Below are positions 16,542 to 26,228 of a DNA stretch of 64,000 bases, piece after piece. The position numbers and the translations under genes were made by a program. The notes under the pieces are model-generated. The model did not search any database, was not told where the DNA came from, and saw only the letters and a list, made by a program, of their open reading frames with translations. Within the stretch, counting starts at the first letter, position 1. Each line of letters starts with the position of its first letter. The DNA comes from a virus. The stretch spans positions 1-64,000 of the IMG/VR virus record IMGVR_UViG_3300030104_005071. The stretch is one strand, 5' to 3'.

Positions 16542-19153
16542 TGCCCCACATTTTCCCGAAAAGATTCCTTCGTACTCGTGACGTTGTTACCCCAGAAGGT
16601 TTGAATGGGGATTTGCATCCAACGTATGACGCTTTGTCGGGTCGACTTGATCGCACAAATTTCCACGCCGAAAACTTAAAAGGCAAAACTCGACCGCATC
16701 CAGATAGCTCCTTACCAGGCCCAACAGGTATGTGTATTTCTGAAGGCGCGTACTATAAGATTCACACGAATCAAATTGAGAGTAAGTATCGCTTTTACAC
16801 AATTCGAACGTCAGATGATTACCTTAAGCAGCCAAAACGAGTACCACCTAATTTTCTTAAGTTAGATGGAGCTACAACACGATGGACTCATGGTGGTACG
16901 GGTACGCCTTTTTATGACAGTCCGCCGTCTGTAATACCGAATAATGGTGCATGGTCAACGCTACAAAACGAGGATTTGACGGGTCCGCAGCAGTTAACAT
17001 TTACCACAGGTCAGTCTAAAATTTGGATCTCGGCTTACCTTCAGTATATTTGGCAGGGTTTTTATGAGGAAAAGTCACCGTATATTACCGGTGCGAGGCG
17101 GTGGAAGGGCATAGATAATTTAGGTATTCCTGAAGAGGGGGATTCATGGCTGGAAAAAGAGGGTTCGGTCAATAATAAATTAGCTTTTGAAGAAGCTTCC
17201 GTCTTAAATTTTCTTGGTCCCGCAGAAATTCATGAGCATTTAGCCACGTCAGGTACGGAAAACAAAACCGAAAACATCATAGAGTCTTCAGAACAGTATT
17301 CATTTCCTTTGAACGAACGCACTTTGTTTCGGGAAAGATCTAGTCCCAATGCTTGTGGGTTTCATCATATATCAAAAGGTTTTTTCCCGTCGCTTGTTCA
17401 GTTTGCGATTCGTGTCGATGGTAAGATTATTGAAGAGACTATTACAGGGAAAAAATTTCCGTTTGAAGAGTCGACCCACGGAATTAAAGTAACCGATAGT
17501 GTTCGAATAAAAGAAAGTGACGAGAAGGGAGAAACTGACGAGGATGAGTTGATTCGTGAATTCCTTCCTTTTTTCACAACTGAAAACACTGTTTTCGGTC
17601 AACGTTCGGCAACTGTTTCTTCGGCTTATGGAGATTCAGATGACTGTCGCCCAGGTCAGAAACTAAAATCTAGTCGTGCTGTAAGCTGCGGTCCTGAAGT
17701 TATGCCTATTCGTATTGGTGCGGTGGTTCAGGTGCAACCGGGAACGCACACGATCGAGATCGTAGCTCGTAGGTTACAACGAAAGAAAGGTAAGTTTCTT
17801 GCGGGTGATTTCGTAGGCGTATTCTCTCGTCGCATTATTGCTTTTGATCTACCAATAAATCCTCAGAGAAACGATAGTGATTCGGGGCTTCTTTTTAGCG
17901 GTGCTTTTGGTTCTGATGGTCCGGTAGGTGATGACATTCACGCGTTTAAGACTGAAGATACTTTGACGGCAAAAAATATTACCGGCTCGCGAGAAAAATT
18001 AGCTGACTCAGTTAATAATTTGAAGGAAACTAATCTCGACACTTCAGTTTTATCCAACGAGTATCTTCCAAGTAAGGTTACTTTTCATCGTTCAGTTATT
18101 ATCAACCCTGATTTACATGTCGGCGAATATAATGGAGCATACGAAGATCCTGAAAACAACTGTTGGGCGACTGCAATTTTTCCAGGGTTTGGCGGAAATC
18201 CTCGAATCGACAGCATTGTAGCTAATAGCGAAGATGGTTGGATTCAACCTGGAAGTTGGTTGGCGTCAAATCGAGCAGGTTGGTATCAACTTAGAAAGGT
18301 TCCTGGGGGTACGCACTCTACTTCTGATGACGGCGACATATTAGGTATCAGAACATCTGATACAGCGTCAACATACACTGAAGGTTCAACTCTTCGACCT
18401 GGTGAAGTAGCACTTGTTATGATGGATGTAGAGCTTCGTGGTATCGCCCCGATACATTCTTCAGAAGCTGATATGGTTTATGGTTCAGTTTCTTTAGGCT
18501 CTGACGGCTCAAAAATTGCGGACGAGTGGCGTAATTTTGGTAACTGGTTGATGACTGAACGTTACCTTGATTTATTTGCTTTATTCGCGATTGGTTACAA
18601 ACTTGATGGTGATTGGATTATCGGGTCACAGGCTACGCCTGCCTTAGTTAATTCGTACAATTGGACGAATCGATCAGCTTTCTACAACTCGGGCCCGAAA
18701 GCAAATATTCCTTTTGCGGCGACGATGGCAAAGTATAAAGCGCCGTGGGATGTTGACCCCGGTTGGGGTAGCTTTACTGAGGCAGAGAGAAAAGATTTAT
18801 TTCTCAACGAGTATAATGGACAAACTCCGAGACTATGGGGTCAGGGAGGTAATGTTCATCGAAGTAACTTAGGCATTAATATTCCTATTGTACAAGTCAT
18901 TGAAAATACGACGTCGACTACGCAGACGATCTCTGAATATGGTGGGTTTGTGTCTTCAATGGTTCCGAGTCATTGGACTCATGGTCACTCTCCCGACGAT
19001 CAACGTAAAATTACCGTAGGTCCTACCGGAGCGTCGACCGCCTATACTTTACCAGGTCACTGGGCTTCACCCGTGGGAGGCCGTAAAATTCTTTCTGGCG
19101 TCAAAGTATGGTTTGGTAAATCTCGGTTAACCGTGATTAAAACTTGGAAATGA
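16541..19153 (+). CDS. Large tail/virion structural protein
   Basis: 870 residues, beta-rich, no enzymatic motif. It starts with a helical anchor-like segment (TPEGLNGDLHPTYDALSGRL, then DRTNFHAENL), as seen at the N-termini of fibre-type proteins that bind the tail, and carries beta modules such as FAIRVDGKIIEETITGKKFP and VQPGTHTIEIVARRLQRKK. The next gene encodes a shorter protein with a similar late module. Likely a tail-associated fibre or spike component; exact role unknown. Confidence 0.6.
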   Translation: MPHIFPKRFLRTRDVVTPEGLNGDLHPTYDALSGRLDRTNFHAENLKGKTRPHPDSSLPGPTGMCISEGAYYKIHTNQIESKYRFYTIRTSDDYLKQPKRVPPNFLKLDGATTRWTHGGTGTPFYDSPPSVIPNNGAWSTLQNEDLTGPQQLTFTTGQSKIWISAYLQYIWQGFYEEKSPYITGARRWKGIDNLGIPEEGDSWLEKEGSVNNKLAFEEASVLNFLGPAEIHEHLATSGTENKTENIIESSEQYSFPLNERTLFRERSSPNACGFHHISKGFFPSLVQFAIRVDGKIIEETITGKKFPFEESTHGIKVTDSVRIKESDEKGETDEDELIREFLPFFTTENTVFGQRSATVSSAYGDSDDCRPGQKLKSSRAVSCGPEVMPIRIGAVVQVQPGTHTIEIVARRLQRKKGKFLAGDFVGVFSRRIIAFDLPINPQRNDSDSGLLFSGAFGSDGPVGDDIHAFKTEDTLTAKNITGSREKLADSVNNLKETNLDTSVLSNEYLPSKVTFHRSVIINPDLHVGEYNGAYEDPENNCWATAIFPGFGGNPRIDSIVANSEDGWIQPGSWLASNRAGWYQLRKVPGGTHSTSDDGDILGIRTSDTASTYTEGSTLRPGEVALVMMDVELRGIAPIHSSEADMVYGSVSLGSDGSKIADEWRNFGNWLMTERYLDLFALFAIGYKLDGDWIIGSQATPALVNSYNWTNRSAFYNSGPKANIPFAATMAKYKAPWDVDPGWGSFTEAERKDLFLNEYNGQTPRLWGQGGNVHRSNLGINIPIVQVIENTTSTTQTISEYGGFVSSMVPSHWTHGHSPDDQRKITVGPTGASTAYTLPGHWASPVGGRKILSGVKVWFGKSRLTVIKTWK

Positions 19154-19161
19154 GGTAACTA

Positions 19162-20187
19162 ATGCCCAGAATTACATTACCCCCACTACCTCGAAACGGC
19201 GACGATCTTTTACTACGTAAAGGTTTCAGCGACCCTGATGACCACTATACACGATCTACGTACGCTAGATTAAGATCACCTGATCCTAACAGTGGTTTGA
19301 TGTCGCAGGTAAACGGTCGTTTGGGCTTCAAAAACTTTAACGAAGCTACTGAGATTCAAGATTACCACATTCAACCTCGCCAAGCAGCTTTTTGCGGCTC
19401 TGAGGGTATGATGGGTACATCAACAATTTACGGTGACGGAGTTGCCGCAAATGCGCCTGGTTCAGAGGACGGCTACTTTACATTACCGGGTACTTCTTTT
19501 CGATGGTATCAACCATTCGATACTACGGTATCGTTAATGCAGTGGTCGTTTTTTATTAGCTTTAATACGTGGCGTGGAATTTATAAAGACATGGAAGGTG
19601 AGGTTCACGGAGAAGGTATCGAGACTCCGATTTATCTTCGATGTCGATTAGATGATAATGTCGTAGACTCAACTACTAGACGTCTGGGCCAAAACTTTTT
19701 TCACCCTCAGTCACCCGGAGCGATTGATAAGGATAATCAAACAGGTCCAGGCATAAGCACTCGCAAGTATCTTGAAGATACTTATGGTGGTAGTATGTTG
19801 GGGTTTCCTTCTGATTTAGACGAAGGTCTCGACGAGGACACTTCATGGTCTACGTATGAGTCTGCTTGGGATTTCTTAAGTCCAATTACAACAGCAAAGC
19901 CTGACACAAAGGGAAAAGATCAACGGGCTCGCGGCGGTAATCCTAAATACGTTCAAACTGAAGCTCATACGGGCGTTCATTTTGACTTTCATCATTCGAC
20001 TTCGTTGAGTAAGGGGTTTCACGAAATAAGTGTTGAAGCATCAATCGGTCAACCCAAAGGTGCGGGTGTGTACCTACAAAACTTAGGGCGGACTGACGTT
20101 ACAGGATTAACCGGTAGAGGTTATTTTAATCTTGTGGGTAAACTTAGTCTTGGTATTCGTAACGCTCGAGTATTAAACTTGCTATAA
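19162..20187 (+). CDS. Tail/virion structural protein, possible relative of preceding gene
   Basis: 341 residues, beta-rich. The order of elements (an SFFISFNTWRGIYKD strand set, LRCRLDDNVVDSTTRRLGQN, then SLSKGFHEISVEASIGQPKG) parallels segments of the 870-residue protein just upstream, suggesting a shortened paralogue; this is by eye only. GAGG site 6 nt before the ATG. Probably forms part of the same tail substructure. Confidence 0.6.
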   Translation: MPRITLPPLPRNGDDLLLRKGFSDPDDHYTRSTYARLRSPDPNSGLMSQVNGRLGFKNFNEATEIQDYHIQPRQAAFCGSEGMMGTSTIYGDGVAANAPGSEDGYFTLPGTSFRWYQPFDTTVSLMQWSFFISFNTWRGIYKDMEGEVHGEGIETPIYLRCRLDDNVVDSTTRRLGQNFFHPQSPGAIDKDNQTGPGISTRKYLEDTYGGSMLGFPSDLDEGLDEDTSWSTYESAWDFLSPITTAKPDTKGKDQRARGGNPKYVQTEAHTGVHFDFHHSTSLSKGFHEISVEASIGQPKGAGVYLQNLGRTDVTGLTGRGYFNLVGKLSLGIRNARVLNLL

Positions 20188-20188
20188 T
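20180..20188 (+). promoter_or_regulatory. Extended -10 promoter ahead of the internal-protein genes
   Basis: TGC-TATAAT is a perfect extended -10 element at the very end of the preceding gene, about 20 nt before the next start codon. No good -35 is visible, which is usual for this promoter class. It would boost the ejection-protein genes. Confidence 0.5.
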
Positions 20189-20208
20189 CGCAACTGTTTG
20201 AGGTTTAA

Positions 20209-21048
20209 ATGAACGTATTAATTCCAAAATTTAGCCCGCTTACTTGGTTGGGTTTTGTTGCGTTTTACATTCTTTGCCTACTTGAAGGTGGTGAGCCGAA
20301 TCCTGATTTTCTTCGTGCGGAGCTTCTTACTGCGGGTTTGTTGGCGGTTACTGCGGGAGCATCTATTTATGGTGCGGTGTCTGCGAATAATCGACAAAAA
20401 GATGCGTTGGCCCAACAAGAAAAAGCCATGCAGATGCAGAAAGAGGCCGAAGAGCGAAGGCGTAAGGATGTTCAAGAGGGTTTTGGTGATGAGCACAAAG
20501 CGGCATCTAAGCGTCTAAAAAAAGGCAAATATGGTATTAGTCGCGCCAAGAAACTAGAGGGTACTGAAGAAGCTGGTCGGGCATTGGCCGCAGCACAGAA
20601 AAGTACTCTGGCCGAGTATGAGCGTGGCGATGAGGGTCGTATTTTTTCTGGTCGTCGAGAGGCTGCAAAGCGTGATTTTGCTCGTGCCGCCCTTGGTGAC
20701 GCAGCCCAATATACATTGGGGCAAACAAGGCTCGGGGAAGAGATAGCAGAAAACCAACGACAGCGCGACATTGGAATCAAACAAAACTACACTTCTATGT
20801 TGGCTGGATTACCCCCTTCGGGGCTACCTGGTATGGCTTCATCTACCGCGCAGATGATGGCGGGCATGACCTCTCCGGGAGAGCGTGCGGCTCAACTGGG
20901 TATGCAGGGCATGACTGCGGCAGCACACATGGGTGCTTTTGACAAGAAAACGCCTGCGGCAACACCTGCGGCTGACACTCCTATTGACACTGCCGTTGCG
21001 GCTGACGTGGGTGCTCCAGCAGCAACACCGGCACCAGCAGCAGCATAG
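20209..21048 (+). CDS. Putative small internal (ejection) virion protein with membrane segments
   Basis: 279 residues. Residues 8-27 (FSPLTWLGFVAFYILCLLEG) and 38-60 (ELLTAGLLAVTAGASIYGAV) are hydrophobic and could span a membrane; they are followed by a long charged coiled coil (QQEKAMQMQKEAEERRRKDV and on) and an Ala/Pro-rich tail. A membrane-active small protein followed by two very large ones parallels T7 gp14-gp15-gp16, the proteins ejected into the cell to build the DNA conduit. GAGG site precedes the ATG. The assignment is by analogy of order and build. Confidence 0.55.
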   Translation: MNVLIPKFSPLTWLGFVAFYILCLLEGGEPNPDFLRAELLTAGLLAVTAGASIYGAVSANNRQKDALAQQEKAMQMQKEAEERRRKDVQEGFGDEHKAASKRLKKGKYGISRAKKLEGTEEAGRALAAAQKSTLAEYERGDEGRIFSGRREAAKRDFARAALGDAAQYTLGQTRLGEEIAENQRQRDIGIKQNYTSMLAGLPPSGLPGMASSTAQMMAGMTSPGERAAQLGMQGMTAAAHMGAFDKKTPAATPAADTPIDTAVAADVGAPAATPAPAAA

Positions 21049-21058
21049 AGGAATACTT

Positions 21059-24000
21059 ATGTCTACCTACAACATGGTTACGGTCGCAGCAGCGATTCAA
21101 AATCGTAAACGTCAGAACGAACTAAATGCAAAAGAGTTAGAGGCGTACGCTGTTTCAGCCGGGTTGCTTCAGCGATCTAAGGCAGTCGAAGGTATTGAGA
21201 GTAGACTTACTGCTGTACGCAAAGAAATGTACGTAATGAATGCGGACAAGCTGAAGCTCAAGCTTAAGTACTTTCAGGACAGAGATAATTTAGCCTACAA
21301 GATTCAAAAACTTAATCTTGAAGATCAGTGGAAACAAAGAGACATTATTGCTCGGGAAATAACAGATCATGCGAAAACGCAGAAAAAACTGCTCGAGGGA
21401 CTAAACGCCGAGGACAAGGAGGCTACCCGGCGATTAAACGGACTATTCGAGGGGAAGGTAAAAACTAGTACGAATAGGGCTATTGCAAGATTCAAGTCTC
21501 TTACAGATTTAGATCTTTCAACGGACTCAAAAGATTTACTCAATCCCGGCGTAAAAAAGGGTCACGCCAACTCGATGAAAATTTGGATGGATAAGATCAA
21601 TGCCGAGGTTCCAGGCAATCTACAAATTTTCAACACGAGTGGGCCATCGGGTGCGATTCTAAATTTAGACGAGCTTAAAGACGCGGATAATCCAGACAAT
21701 CCCCTGAGAAAAGCTGGTTTGAGTCGGGGATCAATTATCACTGCGTTTGAGCCCGCAGGCTCGAGTTTATTCGACCAGTACAACGAGCATCAAGAAAGTA
21801 GCTACAAAGCATTAGGAAAGGCTGAAGAGGCCATTAAGGATCTAGAGAGTAAAGCTGCTGCAATTCAGAATTCTAAAACTCCAGAAGAATTAAAAACTCA
21901 TTTGGATATTCGAGATGATTTAATCAAGCACGATGAAGTCTTTACGAAAGGCTCGGGTATTGACACAGCAAATCTGAACCAACTTACAGAAGAGCTTGCG
22001 CTATATGAATCTGCTCAGCGGTCTGAGAAGCGATTAGAAAAATTAGCCAACGAGCTTGTCCGAGAGCGACCAAGTGAGGCGGTTAAATTGCGCAATCAAA
22101 TGGCTCGTCGTATGTCGAGTCCTTATATTCGTGCGTGGGCTCGGGACAATGGATTCGATGAGCTTGGTCACGTCACGGTAGAAGACGGTAAATACGACCC
22201 AGCGAGCTATATCCCTGGACGTGACGACATGGCGGTTGTACGTGCGTTTAACCGTCAGGCTGGTCGTGGTGCAGGTCGGTACGGCTTTAAGAGCATTGGA
22301 AGCGGTGACATTGTTCAGGTGACCGTTGATGGTTCTCCCGTTGTGGGTGAGCGGTTGAAGTATCATGCAGGTGATCCTGTAGGTACGGTGCGAGTGATGA
22401 CGGAGACTGGTGAGGTCATCACGTTGGCTCCTGGAGATGTCGATCAAGTTGTTGTGATTGAGCGTAGACCTGATCGTGTGTCTCCATTGGTTAACCGGGC
22501 AAAGGGCCGCGCTTATCGTATGCAAGACCAGATTAGAGCGGCTAGAGAGCGAGCGGGCGTATCCGTACCGGGCTCAGAAGATAATGCGTTTATATCGGAG
22601 CAAGGTAACTATGTGATAGATAGCGATACGGGTCGCTATATCGATGAGCTTGAGCATAATCAAAAGTTAGATGAATTTATTGAGAATGATACGATTCAAG
22701 GAAAGGTCGTTGACGGTAAGCAGTACTTAGTCAAACAAATTGACGGTACAATGTTTGAGTTTGTGACGGCTGAAGACGGTACGTCACAGTTGATTCCTGT
22801 TGACATTGAAGACAAAAACTTACAGGCTCAGATTACAGCCGCACCTGCTCGTCGCGTGATCGGATCGTTTGCTGTTGAAGGCCAAGACGAGCCAGAGCGT
22901 CGACTGTTGAAACGAACGGATACCGATGTTGCGGGTTTAGACCTTATGTTTGAGCCTTTAATGGGCGAAGATGGCTACTCGGAGGAATCCGTAGCGTATT
23001 TTGAATCGGGCGAACAGCAGAAGCGGGCTGGCGTTTCGTTCGATGAGTTGGGCTACAAGGAAACAGATCAAAAGTTTAGTCCACTTGCCGGTCAAACGTA
23101 CAAGAACGAATACAGCGTTGGCGGTATGAAGTTTGTGGATCTGGACCAAGCTCCACCCTTACCACCTTCACCATCAGAGGGACTGACCGTACCGGGTAAA
23201 CCCGCAGATCAGCCGACAGGTATGCCAGGTATTACTGAGCAGATTGAAGAAGATGCAGCGAAGATGGGAGAACGCCCTGAAACACCAGAAGAAGTTTCAG
23301 GTCAACCAGTTGAACCAGAGCGTGTGGATAAGGGTGAAATAGAGGTTGACGAAGTTGCGATGCAATGGGACATGCAGGCAAAATTAAATGCAGCCAAAGG
23401 TGAGCCGCCCCCACCATTACCCGAAGGGTATGAGGTGGTTCAAGGTGAGGGTCTACGGAAGATCACGGAGCAACCAGAACCTACGCCGCAACAACCTCCA
23501 CCACCGCCCGCAGACGAACTCGACACCTCCGAGCTTGATTTAGAAGCAATCACGGGAACGCCGCAACAGTCACCTGCCCCGACGCCAACCCCTACGCCGA
23601 CTGTACCTACACTAATGTCCGACGATGAGTTGGAGGCTATCTCTGCCCCTGAGTCAGATGAGGACCGCAAGAAAAGAGAAGAAGAGCACGCTGCTCGAAT
23701 GGCACAGCTTCAGGCTCTGGGTGCTCGGGTTCAGGCTCGTCTCGATGAGAAAAAAGACAAGGGTAAGGGTAAGACGACTGAGCTTCCTGCTGACGCAGCA
23801 TCAATCTTAGAAGCAACACCTGAGAGTCAAGCGAAAGCTAAGAAAGAGGCTGAGAAAAAGAGCGGCAAATCCTTTAAACTATTGAATGAGCTACTTGTAG
23901 ATAGATCAAAAGATTCAGGTAACATTCTTTTGTCGGATAAATTTGATCTATATCTTGAAGCTTCTAAGGCAGAAGGTCTAACCGTACAGCAAGCGACTGA

Positions 24001-24628
24001 ACGATTAAGAACTTCGATGTCGAATTTTGAAGACGAGTCTGGTAAGCCGGTCCCACTTAAATTGGTTGATGGTGAAGTTGTACGAGTTGAGCCACCTACA
24101 ACCGACGAAGAAAAATCTCCAGAAGATCCGCTCGGCCAAAGATTAGAAGAAGTTGACGAGGAAGACGAGGTTGCGGCACAGGTTAGTGAGGTCGTAGGCG
24201 ATCCACCAGAGACTAAAGTTGCGCTTACGCCAGAGCAAGAAGCCGCAGAGAAAGCTGCCTCGATAGCACAATCGAAATCAGCCATAGAGGAAATGAAGGG
24301 TACTGACGCGGGTAGATTTACTTCGGCTGACGCCAAACGGAAAAGTGATGTTGCGGCGGCTACTTCAGCGTTGAGTTTCCTCGATGCTATGAGCGATGAC
24401 AAAGATAAGGACGCGGATACGGTTCAAGCAGAAGGTGACATGCCAACTGCTGGCATAGTACCAGGAAAGACTACGGCGGAATCCGTTAAACAAATGGATG
24501 ATATGCTGAAGCGAATGGAGAAGTTTAAGAAAGACGCTGATGCTAAGAGGGCGTCACAGCAAAGTTTTGAACAAGGGTTAGATACAATTGGCGATATTCA
24601 ACCAAGCACACCATCTAACCTACCTTAG
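21059..24628 (+). CDS. Large internal virion protein (gp15-like by position)
   Basis: 1189 residues from MSTYNMVTVAAA. The start is set by the GAGGA site after the upstream stop; earlier in-frame codons lie inside the preceding gene. Domains by eye: helical coiled-coil N-terminus to about 450, a mixed region to about 750, Pro-rich acidic linkers from about 690 to 900 (for example PTPQQPPPPPADE, PTPTPTPTVP), then further coiled-coil helices. No enzyme motif is seen. Size, helical build and place between a membrane-active protein and the transglycosylase-bearing giant suggest an ejection protein. Confidence 0.6.
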   Translation: MSTYNMVTVAAAIQNRKRQNELNAKELEAYAVSAGLLQRSKAVEGIESRLTAVRKEMYVMNADKLKLKLKYFQDRDNLAYKIQKLNLEDQWKQRDIIAREITDHAKTQKKLLEGLNAEDKEATRRLNGLFEGKVKTSTNRAIARFKSLTDLDLSTDSKDLLNPGVKKGHANSMKIWMDKINAEVPGNLQIFNTSGPSGAILNLDELKDADNPDNPLRKAGLSRGSIITAFEPAGSSLFDQYNEHQESSYKALGKAEEAIKDLESKAAAIQNSKTPEELKTHLDIRDDLIKHDEVFTKGSGIDTANLNQLTEELALYESAQRSEKRLEKLANELVRERPSEAVKLRNQMARRMSSPYIRAWARDNGFDELGHVTVEDGKYDPASYIPGRDDMAVVRAFNRQAGRGAGRYGFKSIGSGDIVQVTVDGSPVVGERLKYHAGDPVGTVRVMTETGEVITLAPGDVDQVVVIERRPDRVSPLVNRAKGRAYRMQDQIRAARERAGVSVPGSEDNAFISEQGNYVIDSDTGRYIDELEHNQKLDEFIENDTIQGKVVDGKQYLVKQIDGTMFEFVTAEDGTSQLIPVDIEDKNLQAQITAAPARRVIGSFAVEGQDEPERRLLKRTDTDVAGLDLMFEPLMGEDGYSEESVAYFESGEQQKRAGVSFDELGYKETDQKFSPLAGQTYKNEYSVGGMKFVDLDQAPPLPPSPSEGLTVPGKPADQPTGMPGITEQIEEDAAKMGERPETPEEVSGQPVEPERVDKGEIEVDEVAMQWDMQAKLNAAKGEPPPPLPEGYEVVQGEGLRKITEQPEPTPQQPPPPPADELDTSELDLEAITGTPQQSPAPTPTPTPTVPTLMSDDELEAISAPESDEDRKKREEEHAARMAQLQALGARVQARLDEKKDKGKGKTTELPADAASILEATPESQAKAKKEAEKKSGKSFKLLNELLVDRSKDSGNILLSDKFDLYLEASKAEGLTVQQATERLRTSMSNFEDESGKPVPLKLVDGEVVRVEPPTTDEEKSPEDPLGQRLEEVDEEDEVAAQVSEVVGDPPETKVALTPEQEAAEKAASIAQSKSAIEEMKGTDAGRFTSADAKRKSDVAAATSALSFLDAMSDDKDKDADTVQAEGDMPTAGIVPGKTTAESVKQMDDMLKRMEKFKKDADAKRASQQSFEQGLDTIGDIQPSTPSNLP

Positions 24629-24644
24629 ATAAAGGAATTTAATC

Positions 24645-25061
24645 ATGGCTGCTGGAAACAACCCAACAGAGACTTCGTACCAAGAATATAAAGAAAACAA
24701 ATTAAAAGAAGCTCAGGCGAAGAAAGATCATGAACCTTCGACAACAGATAAAGGTACGGCAGCGAAGAAACTAAAGGAACGCCGGAAGAAGTTTAAGTTT
24801 AAACTACCTAAAGTTGAGGGGTTAGATGAAGACCGGTCTGATGACGTGGCTTCTGCGATGTCTGTTTTTGCGGGTGGTACAGGTGGCTCAACTGGAGATT
24901 CGTCAGGTTCTCCGAGTGGTGCGAATCTGATGACTGTGGCGCAGGCGTTTCAAGATCGTAAAGACGAAAAAGAAGCTAGGGAGTTGGCACAAAAGAAAGC
25001 TCAAATACAAGCTGAAAGAGATGCAAAAATAGATGCCCTGCTGGATAAGTCATTAGCGTAA
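24645..25061 (+). CDS. Small charged virion-block protein
   Basis: 138 residues, Lys/Glu-rich at both ends with a Gly/Ser-rich linker in the middle (GGTGGSTGDSSGSPSG). The segment NLMTVAQAFQDRKDEKEARE resembles the MVTVAAAIQNRKRQNELNAK start of the 1189-residue protein upstream, hinting at a shared short interaction motif. No known family. Confidence 0.65.
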   Translation: MAAGNNPTETSYQEYKENKLKEAQAKKDHEPSTTDKGTAAKKLKERRKKFKFKLPKVEGLDEDRSDDVASAMSVFAGGTGGSTGDSSGSPSGANLMTVAQAFQDRKDEKEARELAQKKAQIQAERDAKIDALLDKSLA

Positions 25062-25079
25062 TAAGGTTTAGAGGTTTTT

Positions 25080-26207
25080 ATGTCGGGGCTTCCACCACCG
25101 CCAAAAGGATTGACTTGGTCATCGGCTAAAAGGTCAGTCAACGTTGCGAAACAAGTACCCGTTGTTCCTGAAACCGACGTTAGTGGTAGTGCGGAAGTTG
25201 TCTCGGTTGGTGCGCCTAAAACACCGATTGAAGTTGAACCGTCGCCCCCTCCACCACCGCCGCCACCACCTCCCGTCCAGGAGCCTGAGCCTGTTGAAAC
25301 AGCGACCGAGTCTACCGATGCGGCTCCGTATTTACCGCCACCGGTTTATTCTTCTGTAGGTGTGTTGGGTGGTCGAAAGACGTTTGGTTTTTTGCCTTCG
25401 ATATTAAGCCCAAGCCAGTCTCTACCAGGCGTTAAATCGACTGAGCAGCATCAAAAAGATCTTGAACGGCAGAGACTTACAACGACTCCCGAAGAAAGGT
25501 TAGCTCTAAAACGACAAGAGTATTTACGTTCTCGTGGCGCAACCAAAGCAAGTAAACTACGCGTTGAACCTACAGATCGATCAGATCTTGAAACATACGC
25601 ACTTGCTTCTAGGTTGGGTTTACCTAATAATTACCCGACGTTTGAGATTGATTCAGAAAGTGGTATGCCAGTAATGCGGTTAAATCCTAGCGGTAAGGTT
25701 ACGCCCGATAATCCTGAAGGTTTATTGGAGTTGGATCGGGGTCAATTTTTCGCGGGGTCGTATAGGACTAAAGAAGGTGAGAATTTCCCGTTAACGCCGA
25801 ATCTTATACGTGTTGGTATCGCAAAAATCGATAGAAGTATATCACCTCTAAAGCAAAAGATATTTGATATCGAGGATGAGTTGGGCGATGCTCAAAGAGT
25901 CATTGATGAAATGGATGAGATTAAAAATATTCCTCCTATGATTGTCGGCCTGCGGTTTACTGAGTACAAAAACGAGAAACCGTTTACGCCCCAGCAGAAA
26001 AAATTGGTTCAAAAATATATTCGTGAACACGATCAAGGTGGTCGATATTACGATACAGTTAGTTTTGATCAAGACTATAATGATATGCTTGATCGAATTG
26101 AACAACTCAAAGCTGAAAAAGCTGCTTTTACTGAAGCGCGTACACCCCGAGAAGCTGCTAAGGCTAGATTGGAATATCAGTTACACACATTGTTGAATCA
26201 GAAATAA
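25080..26207 (+). CDS. Proline-rich hypothetical virion protein
   Basis: 375 residues. Residues 55-80 are almost pure proline with flanking Pro-Glu, a stiff linker; the C-terminal half is helical (KIDRSISPLKQKIFDIEDEL to the end). GAGG site before the ATG. It lies among the internal-protein genes, so it is probably packaged in the virion. No catalytic motif seen. Confidence 0.65.
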   Translation: MSGLPPPPKGLTWSSAKRSVNVAKQVPVVPETDVSGSAEVVSVGAPKTPIEVEPSPPPPPPPPPPVQEPEPVETATESTDAAPYLPPPVYSSVGVLGGRKTFGFLPSILSPSQSLPGVKSTEQHQKDLERQRLTTTPEERLALKRQEYLRSRGATKASKLRVEPTDRSDLETYALASRLGLPNNYPTFEIDSESGMPVMRLNPSGKVTPDNPEGLLELDRGQFFAGSYRTKEGENFPLTPNLIRVGIAKIDRSISPLKQKIFDIEDELGDAQRVIDEMDEIKNIPPMIVGLRFTEYKNEKPFTPQQKKLVQKYIREHDQGGRYYDTVSFDQDYNDMLDRIEQLKAEKAAFTEARTPREAAKARLEYQLHTLLNQK

Positions 26208-26228
26208 TTTTTGGAGTCGAATACTGTC

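Noticed and set aside
20933-21058. N-terminal extension of the 1189-residue protein
   Set aside because: Arg/Leu/Gln-rich nonsense composition, fully overlapping the previous gene; a GAGGA site marks the ATG used.
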